Source: Saccharum officinarum (taxonomy: Eukaryota; Streptophyta; Magnoliopsida; Poales; Poaceae). Taken from it: 64,000 nucleotides of DNA. Below are positions 43,951 through 54,719 of the stretch, piece by piece. The stretch is taken from the NCBI GenBank assembly GCA_020631735.1, contig CM036199.1:16511955-16575954 (forward strand), in the 5' to 3' direction. The position numbers were made by a program, and so were the translations under genes. The notes beneath the pieces are model-generated. The model was given only the letters and a program-made list of their open reading frames with translations. It was not told the origin of the DNA and did no database searches. Positions within the stretch are counted from its first letter, which is position 1, and the number at the start of each line of letters is the position of its first letter.

Positions 43951-46500
43951 CTAAGAAGCTGATTAATTTCGGGGCCGGAGTTTGCTGAAAGGCTACGAAG
44001 CCTGAAAGGGCCGAGAGCAGAACGCCGCCTCTGTTTTGCCAGCTCTGCAAAGCCACGCACCAGCGTGCCACTGAACGTGTGTGTACAACGAACGAACGGA
44101 ACGGAGCGACTACGAGCAAAGCAACAGCGGCGCGAAGGACAGGCAGGCAGGCATCTCTTGGGGCGAGGGGAGTGAGAGGGCCGTGCATTGGCGGGCGCGG
44201 CGCACCAGACCTCGTGTCGAGGGCTCCGCCAGCCCGTCCTCGTCCGGCTCCGTAGTCCGGACACCCCGGCCCCGATCTCAAGCCGCGCCCGTGCGCCACC
44301 TCGGTCTCCACGGCGCGTACGTACCACGCGCGGCGCGACCAACCGCACACGTCCCTGGCTCCCTTCCTCGGCGAGGCTGCCACCGTGCCACGGCACCACG
44401 TCTCGCCTGTCCCAGCCTCGGCAAGGCCGCCACCGCCAGCGTCCGGCTCGCGGGTTCGGTGCATTTCGGATTTTTCGGTTGCGTTTCTTTAACCGCGCGA
44501 TGTACGGCCGCTCGTGGAGGCCGTCGGGTAACGGCCGGCCTGACGGGGTCCAGGCAAGTCTTCGTTTTTTCACTTGCCTGCGCCTCGTCCTCCGAGTCTG
44601 ACCGGGTTGGAGCTTGGTCTGTTACGGGGTCCATCGATCGGCGAATGGGCATCCGCGACGATGTCGATCTCCACTTCGTTCCGCTCGGCGCCTACGTACC
44701 GTTACTACGCGCGCCCATTTTGCGTGCTCCAAACCGCGCGCAAACTCGCTGGCTTGACGACCCTATCTAGTAGATTTTTCAGTGCGATCTATCATTTGCC
44801 TGCTACTTTTCCCCCGCTTTCACGCCCCGGCCAATCACGATGCCCAGCACGCCGAGCTGCCCCAGGCACAGTGCCCGTCCGATGGCAGTACATACGTGAT
44901 ACGCAGGCGCGGTCCACTGCCCGGCAGCCCGGTGGGCACTTCCGCACTTCGCCGTGCGATCGACTGTCCATGCGGCGCAGCACACGCAAATGGCTGGACG
45001 GCGAACGGCGTTTCCGTTCCGAAGCCGCGGCCGCGCCATGCCATATCATACCACGCCACACGCCCACGCCGCGGGCGCGGGGGTGGGTCAAAGCGCGGCG
45101 GAACCGGTGGCCAGTCAAAAGCCTAATCGCCGTTCTGCCTGGAGCCTCCGCCCTCCGCGGCGCCCCACGCGATCCATGTGATCGCGCTGCCCGCTCGCTT
45201 TCCGGAGGACGATCAGGGCGGTCGGAGCAACCTTTTGGTCTGGTGACTGGTGGTACGGCTGCCGCCCCGCCGATGTGAACAGGAGGGGACGAGCGGCGGA
45301 AACAGTAACAACGCGCTATTTGCCCGGCGATTTCGCGGTGCATTCAGCAAAAGTTGGAATGGAGCGTGCCTGTCCTCTTTTGCCAAAACGGAGATTACCA
45401 TATTTGCCCAGGCTGAAGCTCATCCTCTTCTCTTCTGGTCCTGTGCTCTTGCACTTGCACCGTTGCATGTACCGTGTATTGAGTTACTGCTCCCAATAGT
45501 TCAGTTTCAGGCTACAAGTGCTGTGAATTACGGTCTGTGCCATTGTGCCAAATAACTAGGTACTGCTAGCATGTTTGATCTAAAACACAAGGGAGCGGTA
45601 TAGTACTTGTTGCCTAAACTTAGATGATACCATAAAATATGCTCCTTTATTTAAACTGGGTTAACGTTTAACCCATAAAAGGAACAATATTATTTTATCT
45701 TAAGATAAACTCAAAAATCCATATATTCAAGGACCGAGAGAGAGTACTAGAATAGCAAAGTGTCCATGACTTGTAACGGCTGAAATCAGTTTCATGACTT
45801 GTAATAACTTAAGGTAAACTCAGAAATCCTTACATTTTTTAGTTGTCTAGTAAACCTTAGATTGAAATGCATGCTAGCCATATGGGCAGTGGTGCAACAG
45901 TTCCATGGCATCTCATTTCTCTTTCTCTGAATCCATCTTCTGAAACCTGCAGCGTCGTAGCATTAATTCTGAATTTCTAACAAATTTAAGCAACAGCTAT
46001 TACATGGATTCGTTAATGAAGTATGGATGTCGTTAGAGAGGAGACAGAACGTGGGAAAAATGATTAGTTGGTGAATAATACTACTAGCTAGTAAAGTCTA
46101 CCATGAAGGGAAAAAAAGGCAAGAAAAACAAGCTGACGGACTTCCTCCAATTGAAGGAAAATAAAGAACTGATGAAAATGGCAGAGCGACAATGTTGCAA
46201 ATGCTCCTTCAGTTTACTTATTCCACCACCATGTTCAGTACATATGCATTTTTGAGTCTGAACTTTCCACTCTAGTACCTCCTATTGCACTTACAGAAGA
46301 AGCAGAAACTTTACCAAACCAAACTACAAGACCTCAACACAACTTATTACAGAAACTGAGTAGACACTGATCAGTAACTAGTAGTACTATAACTGCGTAT
46401 ATATTTATCCTAGAAATACCATTAGGTCAGGGGGCAAAATTTGCGTGCATATATCTGCACGCTGTGGACACGTAGATACACATACAGCTACAACGAAAAG
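43951..46500. other. Intergenic DNA, GC-rich then AT-rich
   Basis: From 43951 to about 45480 the base composition is GC-rich and many overlapping frames are open in all directions, as expected by chance at this GC content. None shows a domain, signal peptide or splice pattern I can recognise. From about 45560 to 46500 the DNA is AT-rich without features. Confidence 0.6.
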
Positions 46501-46747
46501 AATCGCACCTACTATCAACTTATCCTGCCTGTCATCATCCTTCGGCAGATGCTGCTAATGTTGGAGCCTGAAGAACGTACTGAAAGTGAGCGGAGAGCAT
46601 CAGAAAGAGCTTGAGTTCTCAATGTCTTCATGCTTCGATGGATGTTGCTGGTGTTGATGTTGGTGCTGGAGCCTGAATAATCGACGACTTTGAGCTCAAA
46701 GCATCTGGCTTTCTGAAATCTGCCTGCGCCATATACTACTAGCTGAA

Positions 46748-47125
46748 TCAGTTGTGCTTGGGCACGCGGCGGTGCCATGGGGAGTAGTCCATGGTCATGT
46801 ATGATCTCAGCTGATTCCTCTCCTCCGCCCACTGCTGCGCGTGTTGCCTTCTGTCATGCAGCCTAATAGCACCTTCAGAACCGAAATGAAAAAAACTTTC
46901 AGGACTCAGTCATCACTAAACAGTGAGCATTCAGATGGAAGAGGTTACAGCAGTGAAAGATGAAAGACTAACATAGTAGCAGCAGCATTTAATGTGCAGC
47001 AAATGTATGAACAAAGCCATATAACAACTAGATGACTCACCAACGCCTGCTTGTTGATGCAGTGATGAACTGAAGACTACCAAGAGCACCAGAGCGACCA
47101 GCCTCACAATCCCAAGCGACACCAT
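46748..47125 (-). CDS. RGF/GOLVEN (CLEL)-type signalling peptide precursor
   Basis: Two exons: 47125-47041 and 46872-46748, with a GT-AG intron (donor GTGAGT, acceptor GAAG), giving 69 residues. The ATG at 47125 opens a hydrophobic signal peptide of about 22 residues (LVALVLLVVFSSS). A short basic and acidic spacer follows, and the protein ends in DYSPWHRRVPKHN just before TGA. In RGF/GLV peptides the active 13-mer starts with Asp-Tyr, the Tyr being sulphated, and ends in Pro-x-His-Asn; all of these match in spacing. Such peptides are secreted and perceived by RGI receptor kinases, and control root meristem growth and gravitropism. The precursor is shorter than most in the family, so the variable region is small. 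A TATA box lies at 47219-47228. Confidence 0.8.
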
Positions 47126-47218
47126 GCTGCTGCTCTCTCTCACCTCACCTGTGTTCGTTTCGTTCTCACGGTCTCGCTGCTCTCACCTACCTCCTTGCAT
47201 CTGCGAGCGTACGTGTGT

Positions 47219-47228
47219 GCATATATAG
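47219..47228 (-). promoter_or_regulatory. TATA box of the RGF/GLV-type gene
   Basis: The minus strand reads CTCTATATATGC about 100 bp upstream of the ATG at 47125, at a normal distance for a short 5' UTR. Confidence 0.7.
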
Positions 47229-47379
47229 AGGCAAGGGCTCGTCAAAGACAGTTGGGCACGCAGCTCGCAAGTCAAAGACACAGGAGATTTTGGCTCTAGG
47301 CAGTGCAGGGTTCCGAGTTTTAATACCTCCGTCCTGTCCCCCTCCCCGGCCTCGGCCTTCGGAAGAGGGACGCATCCCA

Positions 47380-48646
47380 TGAGAAGAATCTATAGTTTCT
47401 GGAGCTCGCGCCTTTTGTTTAAGCCCGCGGCCCTGCCATGGCTTTTTGGGGCCGAGAGCTGATGAGCTAGTTTAATGGCGGCTCATGTGAGCTCCACTCG
47501 CCCGAGCGAACCACGCACGCGAATACCGAGGCCGATATTAAGTAATATACTCCAGTAAACAGTGTGGTTTTGAATTCACAAAAGGTGCCACTAAGCATGG
47601 TTTATTGTTAAATTGTTTCTGGGTTCTTCATGTAGGTTCATGGTCTCTGAGCATAGCCTGGATTTGCTTATTACTAGTAGTAATATTCAGATGCTATTGT
47701 TGTGCAAAAAGTGCTAGAATAGTGAACAATTTGAGGTGCCATTGGGCATTGGTTGATTGTTTCGCTACTCCTAGCTGCCAGTGGTCTCTGAAGATTAGTT
47801 GTCCTCACGACTATTTTTAAGCTGAAAAGGAGGCAGCAGCGCTAGAATGGCAGTCCTAGTGCCACTTTAAGTACCCTGATAGTTTGTAAAAGTAGATAGC
47901 CTGCTAGTGATCGTCGGGATGATCATACTTTGAATCTTTGTTGGTGCTCTTTTCTGTCAGAACAAACACACCAGGATCTCTTTCGTGTACACAATATTTT
48001 GGAGCTCGTCGAGATCAGCCTGCAACCTGCATACATACAGATGAATGTAGCATCATTTTGTAGCCACTGATGACTAGTGTACATGTAGCTTCATATGCTG
48101 TGCCATGCTGTTTTGAGTTGCCTTTAGCGGGAACATACAGCAATATCTTAGTGCCCCTAATGCTTTTGTGAAAGTTGATTGGTGGTATCGCTAAAGATTG
48201 TGGGGTACATATAAACATGATAGTGTCGCCACTTACCATATCAGGATCTCCAGCTTCAGATACAATCCAGTTAGATTGAGTTGGATCATCAATACCGATA
48301 CATAGGTTGCATGTACATTTACAGGATACCTTGCATCATGTCATGCGGTTCATGGCTCGCTAGATCACTCGTTAATCGCGGTTTGGGTTGTCCGTCTGTT
48401 CTGAACAGACATCGGAGCTCAGCTCTTGACGCTCCCTTCAGAAATGGAGCAATTGCCACAGCAGACAGAATTCAATTAGGCAACTGTTTAACTGGAAAAG
48501 GTATGCATCTCCTGTAGCTAGAAATTCCAATAACATTAGTGGTTCTCTATGCTTGACCATTGCAACCATTTATTCTCTGGTGGTGACAAAAGCTAGATAG
48601 AACAGGAAATATTCATAAGCAGAAACATGTGTGAATATAATCTATA
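47380..48646. other. Intergenic DNA
   Basis: Mixed composition, no gene, repeat array or element end that I can recognise up to the Helitron start. Confidence 0.55.
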
Positions 48647-50359
48647 TCTATACCTAATAATAAAGAGACAAAATTTCATGCTCTTTTTTTCGTCTATCCA
48701 TTTGTCTGATTTTGGTTTGGTCCGGCTCTCTCCTAACTAACTTCGTGAACGTGGAATTCGTTTCCCTTCACGTTTGTGTTTAGCCGTTTCCCTTCACGTT
48801 TGTGTTTAGCCCTCACGTTATATTTATATATATGACATATGCATGACATCCCGAAATAATCATAATATAACTAAGAAACCTAATCCTAATCCAAATACAA
48901 GAAGTTTCGATGGAATTCTGTTTTGGAAACTACGGCCCTACGTGCCGTATACGAACAAAACTCGCTCATGGCTCACATGTATCATGTATGTACTAAAAGG
49001 TGCAAGAACACGTATTGTCGTGCTGTGTACGTGTACAACGCTCCGTTGGTCGTTGAACTCCAGCTCCTGCCGTATCTTGGCCACCACGCGCGGGTTCGCG
49101 TCAGAAGGTAGAAGAACTAGGACAGCGCTGAGCCCGTCGTGTCGCGGCCGGCCAGCATGAGGTTGATGGTCGTGTCGCGCAGGAACGCGTCCACCGCAGT
49201 GTCCTCGTCGTCGTTGATGTAGGACGAGAGCAGGTCCGCCGAGTCCCTGATGCCGTGCCTCGCCTTCTCGGCGCGCCGCTTGGCGATCGTATCGGCGACG
49301 AACTGGTCGATGGTGCGCCACGCCTCCGCCATCTTGCGCTCGTGCCCGATCCGGAGCCTCCTCGCCAGCTTCCACCACGTCATCGGGACGACGTGGCGGA
49401 GGAGGAGCACGTTCATGGCGTGTGCGAACGGCACCTCCGGCAGGCCGACGGACAGGCACTCGGGGTCGACACCGAACACCAACATCGTCGTGGTGTCGAA
49501 CATCAGCCGGAGGAACACGTCCTGGAGGTTGAACGCCTCCCCGGTGCCAGCGAAGTGGGAGAGCAGCGGGAGCAGCGCGGTGTCCACCTTGGCGCGGCTG
49601 TACCGGGACATGAAGGACCGGAACGGGGCACTGGACATGAGCAGCTGCGCCTTGGCGCGCTGGCATCGTCCCCATGACTCGCCGTCCGCGTTGAAGATTC
49701 CACCGCCGAGGACGTCGAAGATCTCCTCGAACTCGGGCCCTTGGGGTAGTTGGCGAAGTTGGAGGTGAAGACGTGGCGGAGCAACGATCTCCCGAGCCCA
49801 ATGGACCATCTAGGCGATAGGCGTCCAAGCAAAGCCCAGCCAACCTTGGGCCTTGGCCTAGCTAATTGGCTCGACATCAACCAAGTGGCTCCTTCCGGTC
49901 TTCCTTCCATGCCCCCTCCGCCAACTCGGCAACTGCAAAGAAGTAAGGGCGCACGGGATCCATGCGAGGTGTTGCCATGCGTGCGAGTAGCGGAGCGGCA
50001 GCATGGACGATGGCAGTCAGGGGCAGTGCAGGCATCCGAATCCCATGCACGTGAGTACATGGTTTTCTTGCGTCCGTTCTGTTGCGCAGTAGAGAACGAC
50101 GGTCATTGTTCACCTTAAATTGAAAAAATAAAGTAAAAACGAACTTATCGGTTTTAAGTTCTATGATTAACTGATCGGTTACTCATTGTTGGAAACTGAA
50201 GTTTCTAAATGTGAGGAATAAAACTAAATGCCCAGTCCAAGAATTAGGTCTAAGCTACGTTTAATTGTTTATTCCTTGCAAACAAATATTTGATTGTTTG
50301 TTGGACTTGACTATGTTAGTATTTTTTCTCCCGTTGCAACGCACGGACATATTTGCTAG
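48647..50359 (+). mobile_element. Non-autonomous Helitron with captured P450 fragment (about 1.7 kb)
   Basis: The 5' end TCTATACCTAATAATAAAGAG follows an A (an alternative start is 48641). The 3' end is CTAG at 50356-50359, followed by T, so the element lies between host A and T. Thirteen bases before the end is the hairpin CCGT-TGCAACGC-ACGG (50331-50346), within the CCGTTGCAACGCACGG motif common at plant Helitron 3' ends. No Rep/helicase is present. The interior carries a CYP96-like fragment in reverse orientation. Confidence 0.85.
49060..49790 (-). pseudogene. CYP96-like cytochrome P450 fragment
   Basis: Covers the middle of a plant P450 of the CYP86 clan, closest by eye to the CYP96 group of wax mid-chain hydroxylases. 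In order: [42 protein letters not shown], the I-helix [11 protein letters not shown] and a stretch ending in KIRQELE. The N-terminal membrane anchor and everything after the I-helix, including the ExxR and heme-binding Cys regions, are missing. Lesions: a one-base loss near 49738, TAG at 49117-49119 where Trp is usual after SALS, and a one-base loss near 49095. Cannot be a working enzyme. Confidence 0.85.
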
Positions 50360-50456
50360 TATAGAAAAATACAGAAAATAAAAGAACGCGAACCATTATA
50401 TGGGCTCAATGGAAAGTCAGCATAAGGGCTTGTTCATAATCACCAAATCGACCTAA

Positions 50457-50609
50457 GGTCTTGTTTTGATGCACATGTATTCATCTCAATCCATATGTGT
50501 TGAAGTGGATTAGAATGAAACTTAGTTTAATTCCACTTTAATCTACTCCACTTCAATCTACTTCAACACATGTGGATTGAAGTAAATACGCATGCATCCA
50601 ACTAATGCC
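50457..50609. mobile_element. Tourist-like MITE (153 bp)
   Basis: Flanked by TAA (50454-50456, 50610-50612). The whole element is nearly self-complementary: the arm with CAATCCATATGTGTTGAAGT pairs with one containing ACTTCAACACATGTGGATTG. Confidence 0.82.
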
Positions 50610-50612
50610 TAA

Positions 50613-52517
50613 AAGAAGCATGGTAATATGGCACGTGGCTGGAGCAAGAGGGGGGGAAGCCGGTGCTGGCTCACAGGCAGACGCCGTTTGGTGCTGTGCC
50701 GCTGATATGCAGGTCGTGTGTCACGCATGTTGGGTTAATTAGGGGAGTGGCTGGCGGCCTATTGGGCCTAATAAAGAGAAAGAAGGAGAGAAAAGGCCGC
50801 AGGTCAGATTGGGCTCGGGCGCGGGAGAAAGGAACGGGACGACAAAGATGCAGCCCAAGCCAAGTCTGGAATTAATATTGACGATGTTTTTTTTAACTCC
50901 ATCAATTCGAATTTGAATATGATATTAAACTTGCTCTAAGCATTTAGATTTCTGATAAGTTCTAAAAAATTGTATTAGTGCTTCATGGAAATTTTTTGGA
51001 GATCTATTGAGTGGTCAGGTGACCACATTGATTTGTTTATGCACAAGGAGAGTTGGTTAATGAAATTTCAGTATGAGAAAAACCAATGAATAGCAAGTGT
51101 TAATTTCTTTTATTATTGAATCATTTTTATCAGTAAATTTATTTTATTTTGTTAACAATTAAATAATTAATATACTTCTATATACAAGTGCTTGTATTTT
51201 CTTATATTTAATTGAAGATGAAATTATGTATTGTTTTGTAAAAGTTGATGTGCCTCCTACAGCGGGCCACCTATAATGACTTTATCATTCTCAAGATCTA
51301 CTAATTCAATCTGTCAGTGGTGCTTATAGAGGTAAGGCACATGTGCGGTCATATGGGTATGGGTAAGTGTACGTGCATATAATGAGTGTTTGCATTTCTC
51401 TCGTCTTTATAACAAAGAAATAACATCGAACTTAGCAATGCTCTTCAAACAACATTTTATGAAAAAATAATAAAGTTCCACCATGCAGTTTTTGGGGAGT
51501 CTTGACATTTCAGACATGTTTGAATTAATAGAGTCAAGTAAAGCACTGGTATATATCGTAGGGTCAGACTCTCTTTCGACATGAAAGGGCCGGACCATTC
51601 CCATTTCCCACCCGTACATTTGCTTAAACCAACCTACCCGGAAAAGAATAGTAGTCTGATAAGCACCTTGAATCAAATAGCTAGTTGATCAACCATTCTA
51701 CATTGCCACTCCATTTTCTTAGGAGGGAGCTCAGGGGAACCTTTCTTTCAAGCTCAAGTTGAGTTATTCCGACTATATTACGAATTTGTCTCTGGAAAAC
51801 TTGTTCCAGAGAACCTAGTAATTCCGTTCACGAAGCATAGCGCTAGTTAACTAGGGATCCTTATATATAGACTATTTATCTCTTGCGGATGAAGCTAGTC
51901 TAGAACAAAGAGTTTTCAAGAGATGGTTCAAACTTCAAATTCCATATCATCTCAGCTTCCCCTAAGAAGCTTCAACTTATTCTCCTACTGTTCTTTTATA
52001 TTCTGTTTGTTTCGCTGAAATTTGACTTATGCTGATGTTTATGCTAATTTGTCATGAGAGGAAAACACTGTTCGTTCACTGAAAAGTATCGTTAAAGTAG
52101 TTCAAGCGAAAAGTAGTTCCTAGTGTGTAATTTAATGGTTTGAGATGGTGAGTCGAGACTTGAGAACTTCAGTAGGCACTGGCGGTGGATGCATTTCCAC
52201 ATGTTGATGCTAACAAATATAATGGCACAACACACCAACATCAACAGCAATTTCCTTCTGAAGAATATGCACGCTACCGACAAACTTTATGTTTATAACT
52301 TATTGAACTGTCGGGATGTCGCACAAAAGAATTGAATTACACGAACTAAATCGTTACAATGTGCGCAGACTCATCACGATGCAGCACGGCTTGGCTACAG
52401 CAGAAAAAAAGCTGTACTTTGCTGTCACAGTTTGCTGAAATACTGTTTTCTGTAGGGCGTCAGAATATCAAAGCAGGTTGCACAAAATAGCTAATGTATC
52501 CCAGTTCTGAAAGGATT
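50613..52517. other. Intergenic DNA
   Basis: No gene recognised. The stretch 51700-51930 has a different texture (moderate GC, few homopolymers), but no identity can be given from sequence alone. The remainder is AT-rich. Confidence 0.5.
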
Positions 52518-54715
52518 TCATGGAGCTCTATCAAATGGGCGTGTGTCATTGTAGCATATATCCCATACAGCTTCAATTGCATCTTTTGCAGCAGTCTCTG
52601 AGCAGTATGGGTTGTTTTTCAGAGACATCAGAGCCCGCCTTTTGACACAGTCCTTTAAGAAATAAAAAGAAATGATACAGTAGATGAAATTCAATTAGGC
52701 AAAAGTTACAATTAGAGGATATTAGTTGAAACTAAAAAATGAACTCAAGAGAGCCATTGGAAGCGCAAGAAAAATCTCAGTATCCTCAGATGCATTTTAT
52801 ATTTGACAACAGTAACTGAGTATTTTATTGCTAACACACATAAATTAAATTTTGATAGTTCATACCCCTCCATTACAAATTATAGTTCATTTTGTGTTTG
52901 TCCAAAGTCAAACTTCTCTAACTTTGACCATGCTTTTAGAAAATATACTGACATTTACAAGTTCAAATAAATTCTCTATCAAAATATATTGCATAAAGAA
53001 TCTAATGAAACTCATCTGATATTCTAGATGTTTGAGTGTTTTTCTACAGACTTGGACAAAGTTAAAGAAGTTTGACTTAGAACAAAGCCAAAATTAACTA
53101 TAATTTGGAACAGAGGAAGCAAGTAGATATACAATAATGTTATGCGTGTAGAGAACAGAGAAAAAACAGCTAGGTAACAGAAGCACATGTGGTTTGAACT
53201 TTGTAGCTCAAATATGAGTCACAAGGTTAGAAAGAGACTTACTTGTTCATGACCCCTAATCTTCATGAAACCACGCAACAATTCACGTTTGTAATGGCAA
53301 TCACCACTAAGGTGATTGGCTCGAATCTAAGAATAGAGTAAATGTGCAGACATTAAACCAAGCATAAGTTTTCATGCAACAATACATGACATTGTAAAAG
53401 GAGAGAGCTTTCTTGCCTCAGAGCAAGCATGGTGAGCACAATTCTTCCAGTCCAGATTTTTGCAACACAGTCGTCATAAGCGTGTATCAGTTCATGAATA
53501 AGGACCTGAGTAATCTGATCTTGAAAAGCCATGTGATTGCAGCAAACCATTATCTGGACACAATCATTGCAAAATTAAGCCTATTCTGCCATTAGTAGTC
53601 GACTAGGAAATAGAGTACTAGATGACAAATGAATCAAAACATTAAAGAATTCAGTGTTTTGACAAACACATAAGCACATAGTTATTACGATTTACGATAT
53701 TACTGAGAAAAAAGGGTGCCATATCCACGTGAACCATGAGATTAGCTGATGTGTTGCAAGTAGGAGACCCATACATTCCACAGTAACTTTATGCTGTCCA
53801 AACCCAAGTGTTCATCAAAGCAGTGTCCCAGGAACGAACAATAGCATAGCAATCTACACTGCCAACTTGTAGCCCATCCAACACAAAAGGTAAAAGGGTC
53901 TTTAGTTTCCAACTATATATGCAATAAGTTACCAATTGATGTACAATGAACTACATCTACCTAAAGGGAACAGGCAATCAAGCTCATAAGCCAGTCCAAC
54001 ATACTTCATCACTAGCTCTGACACCCTTTTATTTTGAGAGGAGATATCACACTTTTGGCATATCACAGTTTCAGGTGCCCTGAGATGGCAAATCTTGAGC
54101 ACTATGGTAGCCAATCCTGAGCCAAATTAAAAACAGCTAAAGGACTGTCATTTGCCAAATGAAGAATAGATCGTTCGTAGCATGTTGCACTGAATGACTG
54201 AATCATTCCTAACTGTGAGCAGACTAATAGGAGCACATTCCAAGCGGATTATACAGCAGCGCTACTAGTCAAGATAAGTTTCTAGCCTTGTACTTACACC
54301 CTACTATCTATCAATGGGCAATGGCGACGATCCTTTGGAAGCAAAAGATGAGGAAAGGAAGCAAAGAAGAGCATACCCATGCCCGCTGGCGTAGCCGCCG
54401 GCATCGGAGCAGGTTGCCGCCTGGATGAGGCGCGGCCACACCTGGCATCCGGCCTTCTCCATCCGCTCCCTCAGGAACCGCACCGTCGGATCGCGCCACC
54501 GGATTGACATGACAGCACGGGGTCAGCACACGGAAGAACCAGGAGCGGGCGGCCGTGGTGGTGCCGGGCGCGTACTTTTGAGCGCGGAGCGGATGCCCTC
54601 GACGCATTCTTCGTGCGGCATGGCGCGTACGGAGGCGCGCTTCGGCTCGGAGGACTCGGCCCCACGCGGACGCCCGCGCGGCGCCGCTGCCGCTGCCGCC
54701 GTTCCCCTCCGCCAT
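52518..54715 (-). pseudogene. ATP23: Mitochondrial ATP23-type metalloprotease (peptidase M76), with frame lesions
   Basis: Five exons are recognisable: about 54715-54577, 54489-54377, 53553-53417, 53326-53243 and 52652-52518. ATP23 works in the mitochondrial intermembrane space, processing and assembling F0-ATPase subunit 6. Exon 3 has the zinc motif in IHELIHAYDDC, preceded by CCNHMAFQDQ. Exon 4 has HLSGDCHYKRELLRGF. Exon 5 ends NPYCSE...FDRAP, the normal C-terminus. Intron 3 starts with GC (53416-53415), a GC-AG intron. Problems: exon 3 is 137 nt where the family frame needs 138 (an A run is one short, 53457-53461); exon 2 to 3 does not join in frame; exon 1 changes frame near 54660; no AG acceptor is visible before exon 2. 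Exons 4 and 5 are intact. Either a recent pseudogene or consensus error at a true gene. Confidence 0.85.
52865..53123. mobile_element. Stowaway-like MITE (259 bp) in the last ATP23 intron
   Basis: Flanked by TA (52863-52864, 53124-53125). The ends CCCCTCCATTACAAATTATAGTT and, inverted, CTTCCTCTGTTCCAAATTATAGTT are the usual Stowaway type. Confidence 0.88.
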
Positions 54716-54719
54716 TTTC

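Noticed and set aside
43754..45343. Long overlapping open frames in GC-rich DNA on both strands
   Set aside because: They have no domain, no splice structure and low-complexity Arg/Pro/Ala composition. Open frames are expected by chance at this GC content.
47126..47143. Upstream extension of the RGF-like start to 47143
   Set aside because: The codon is GTG. The ATG at 47125 leads directly into the hydrophobic signal peptide.
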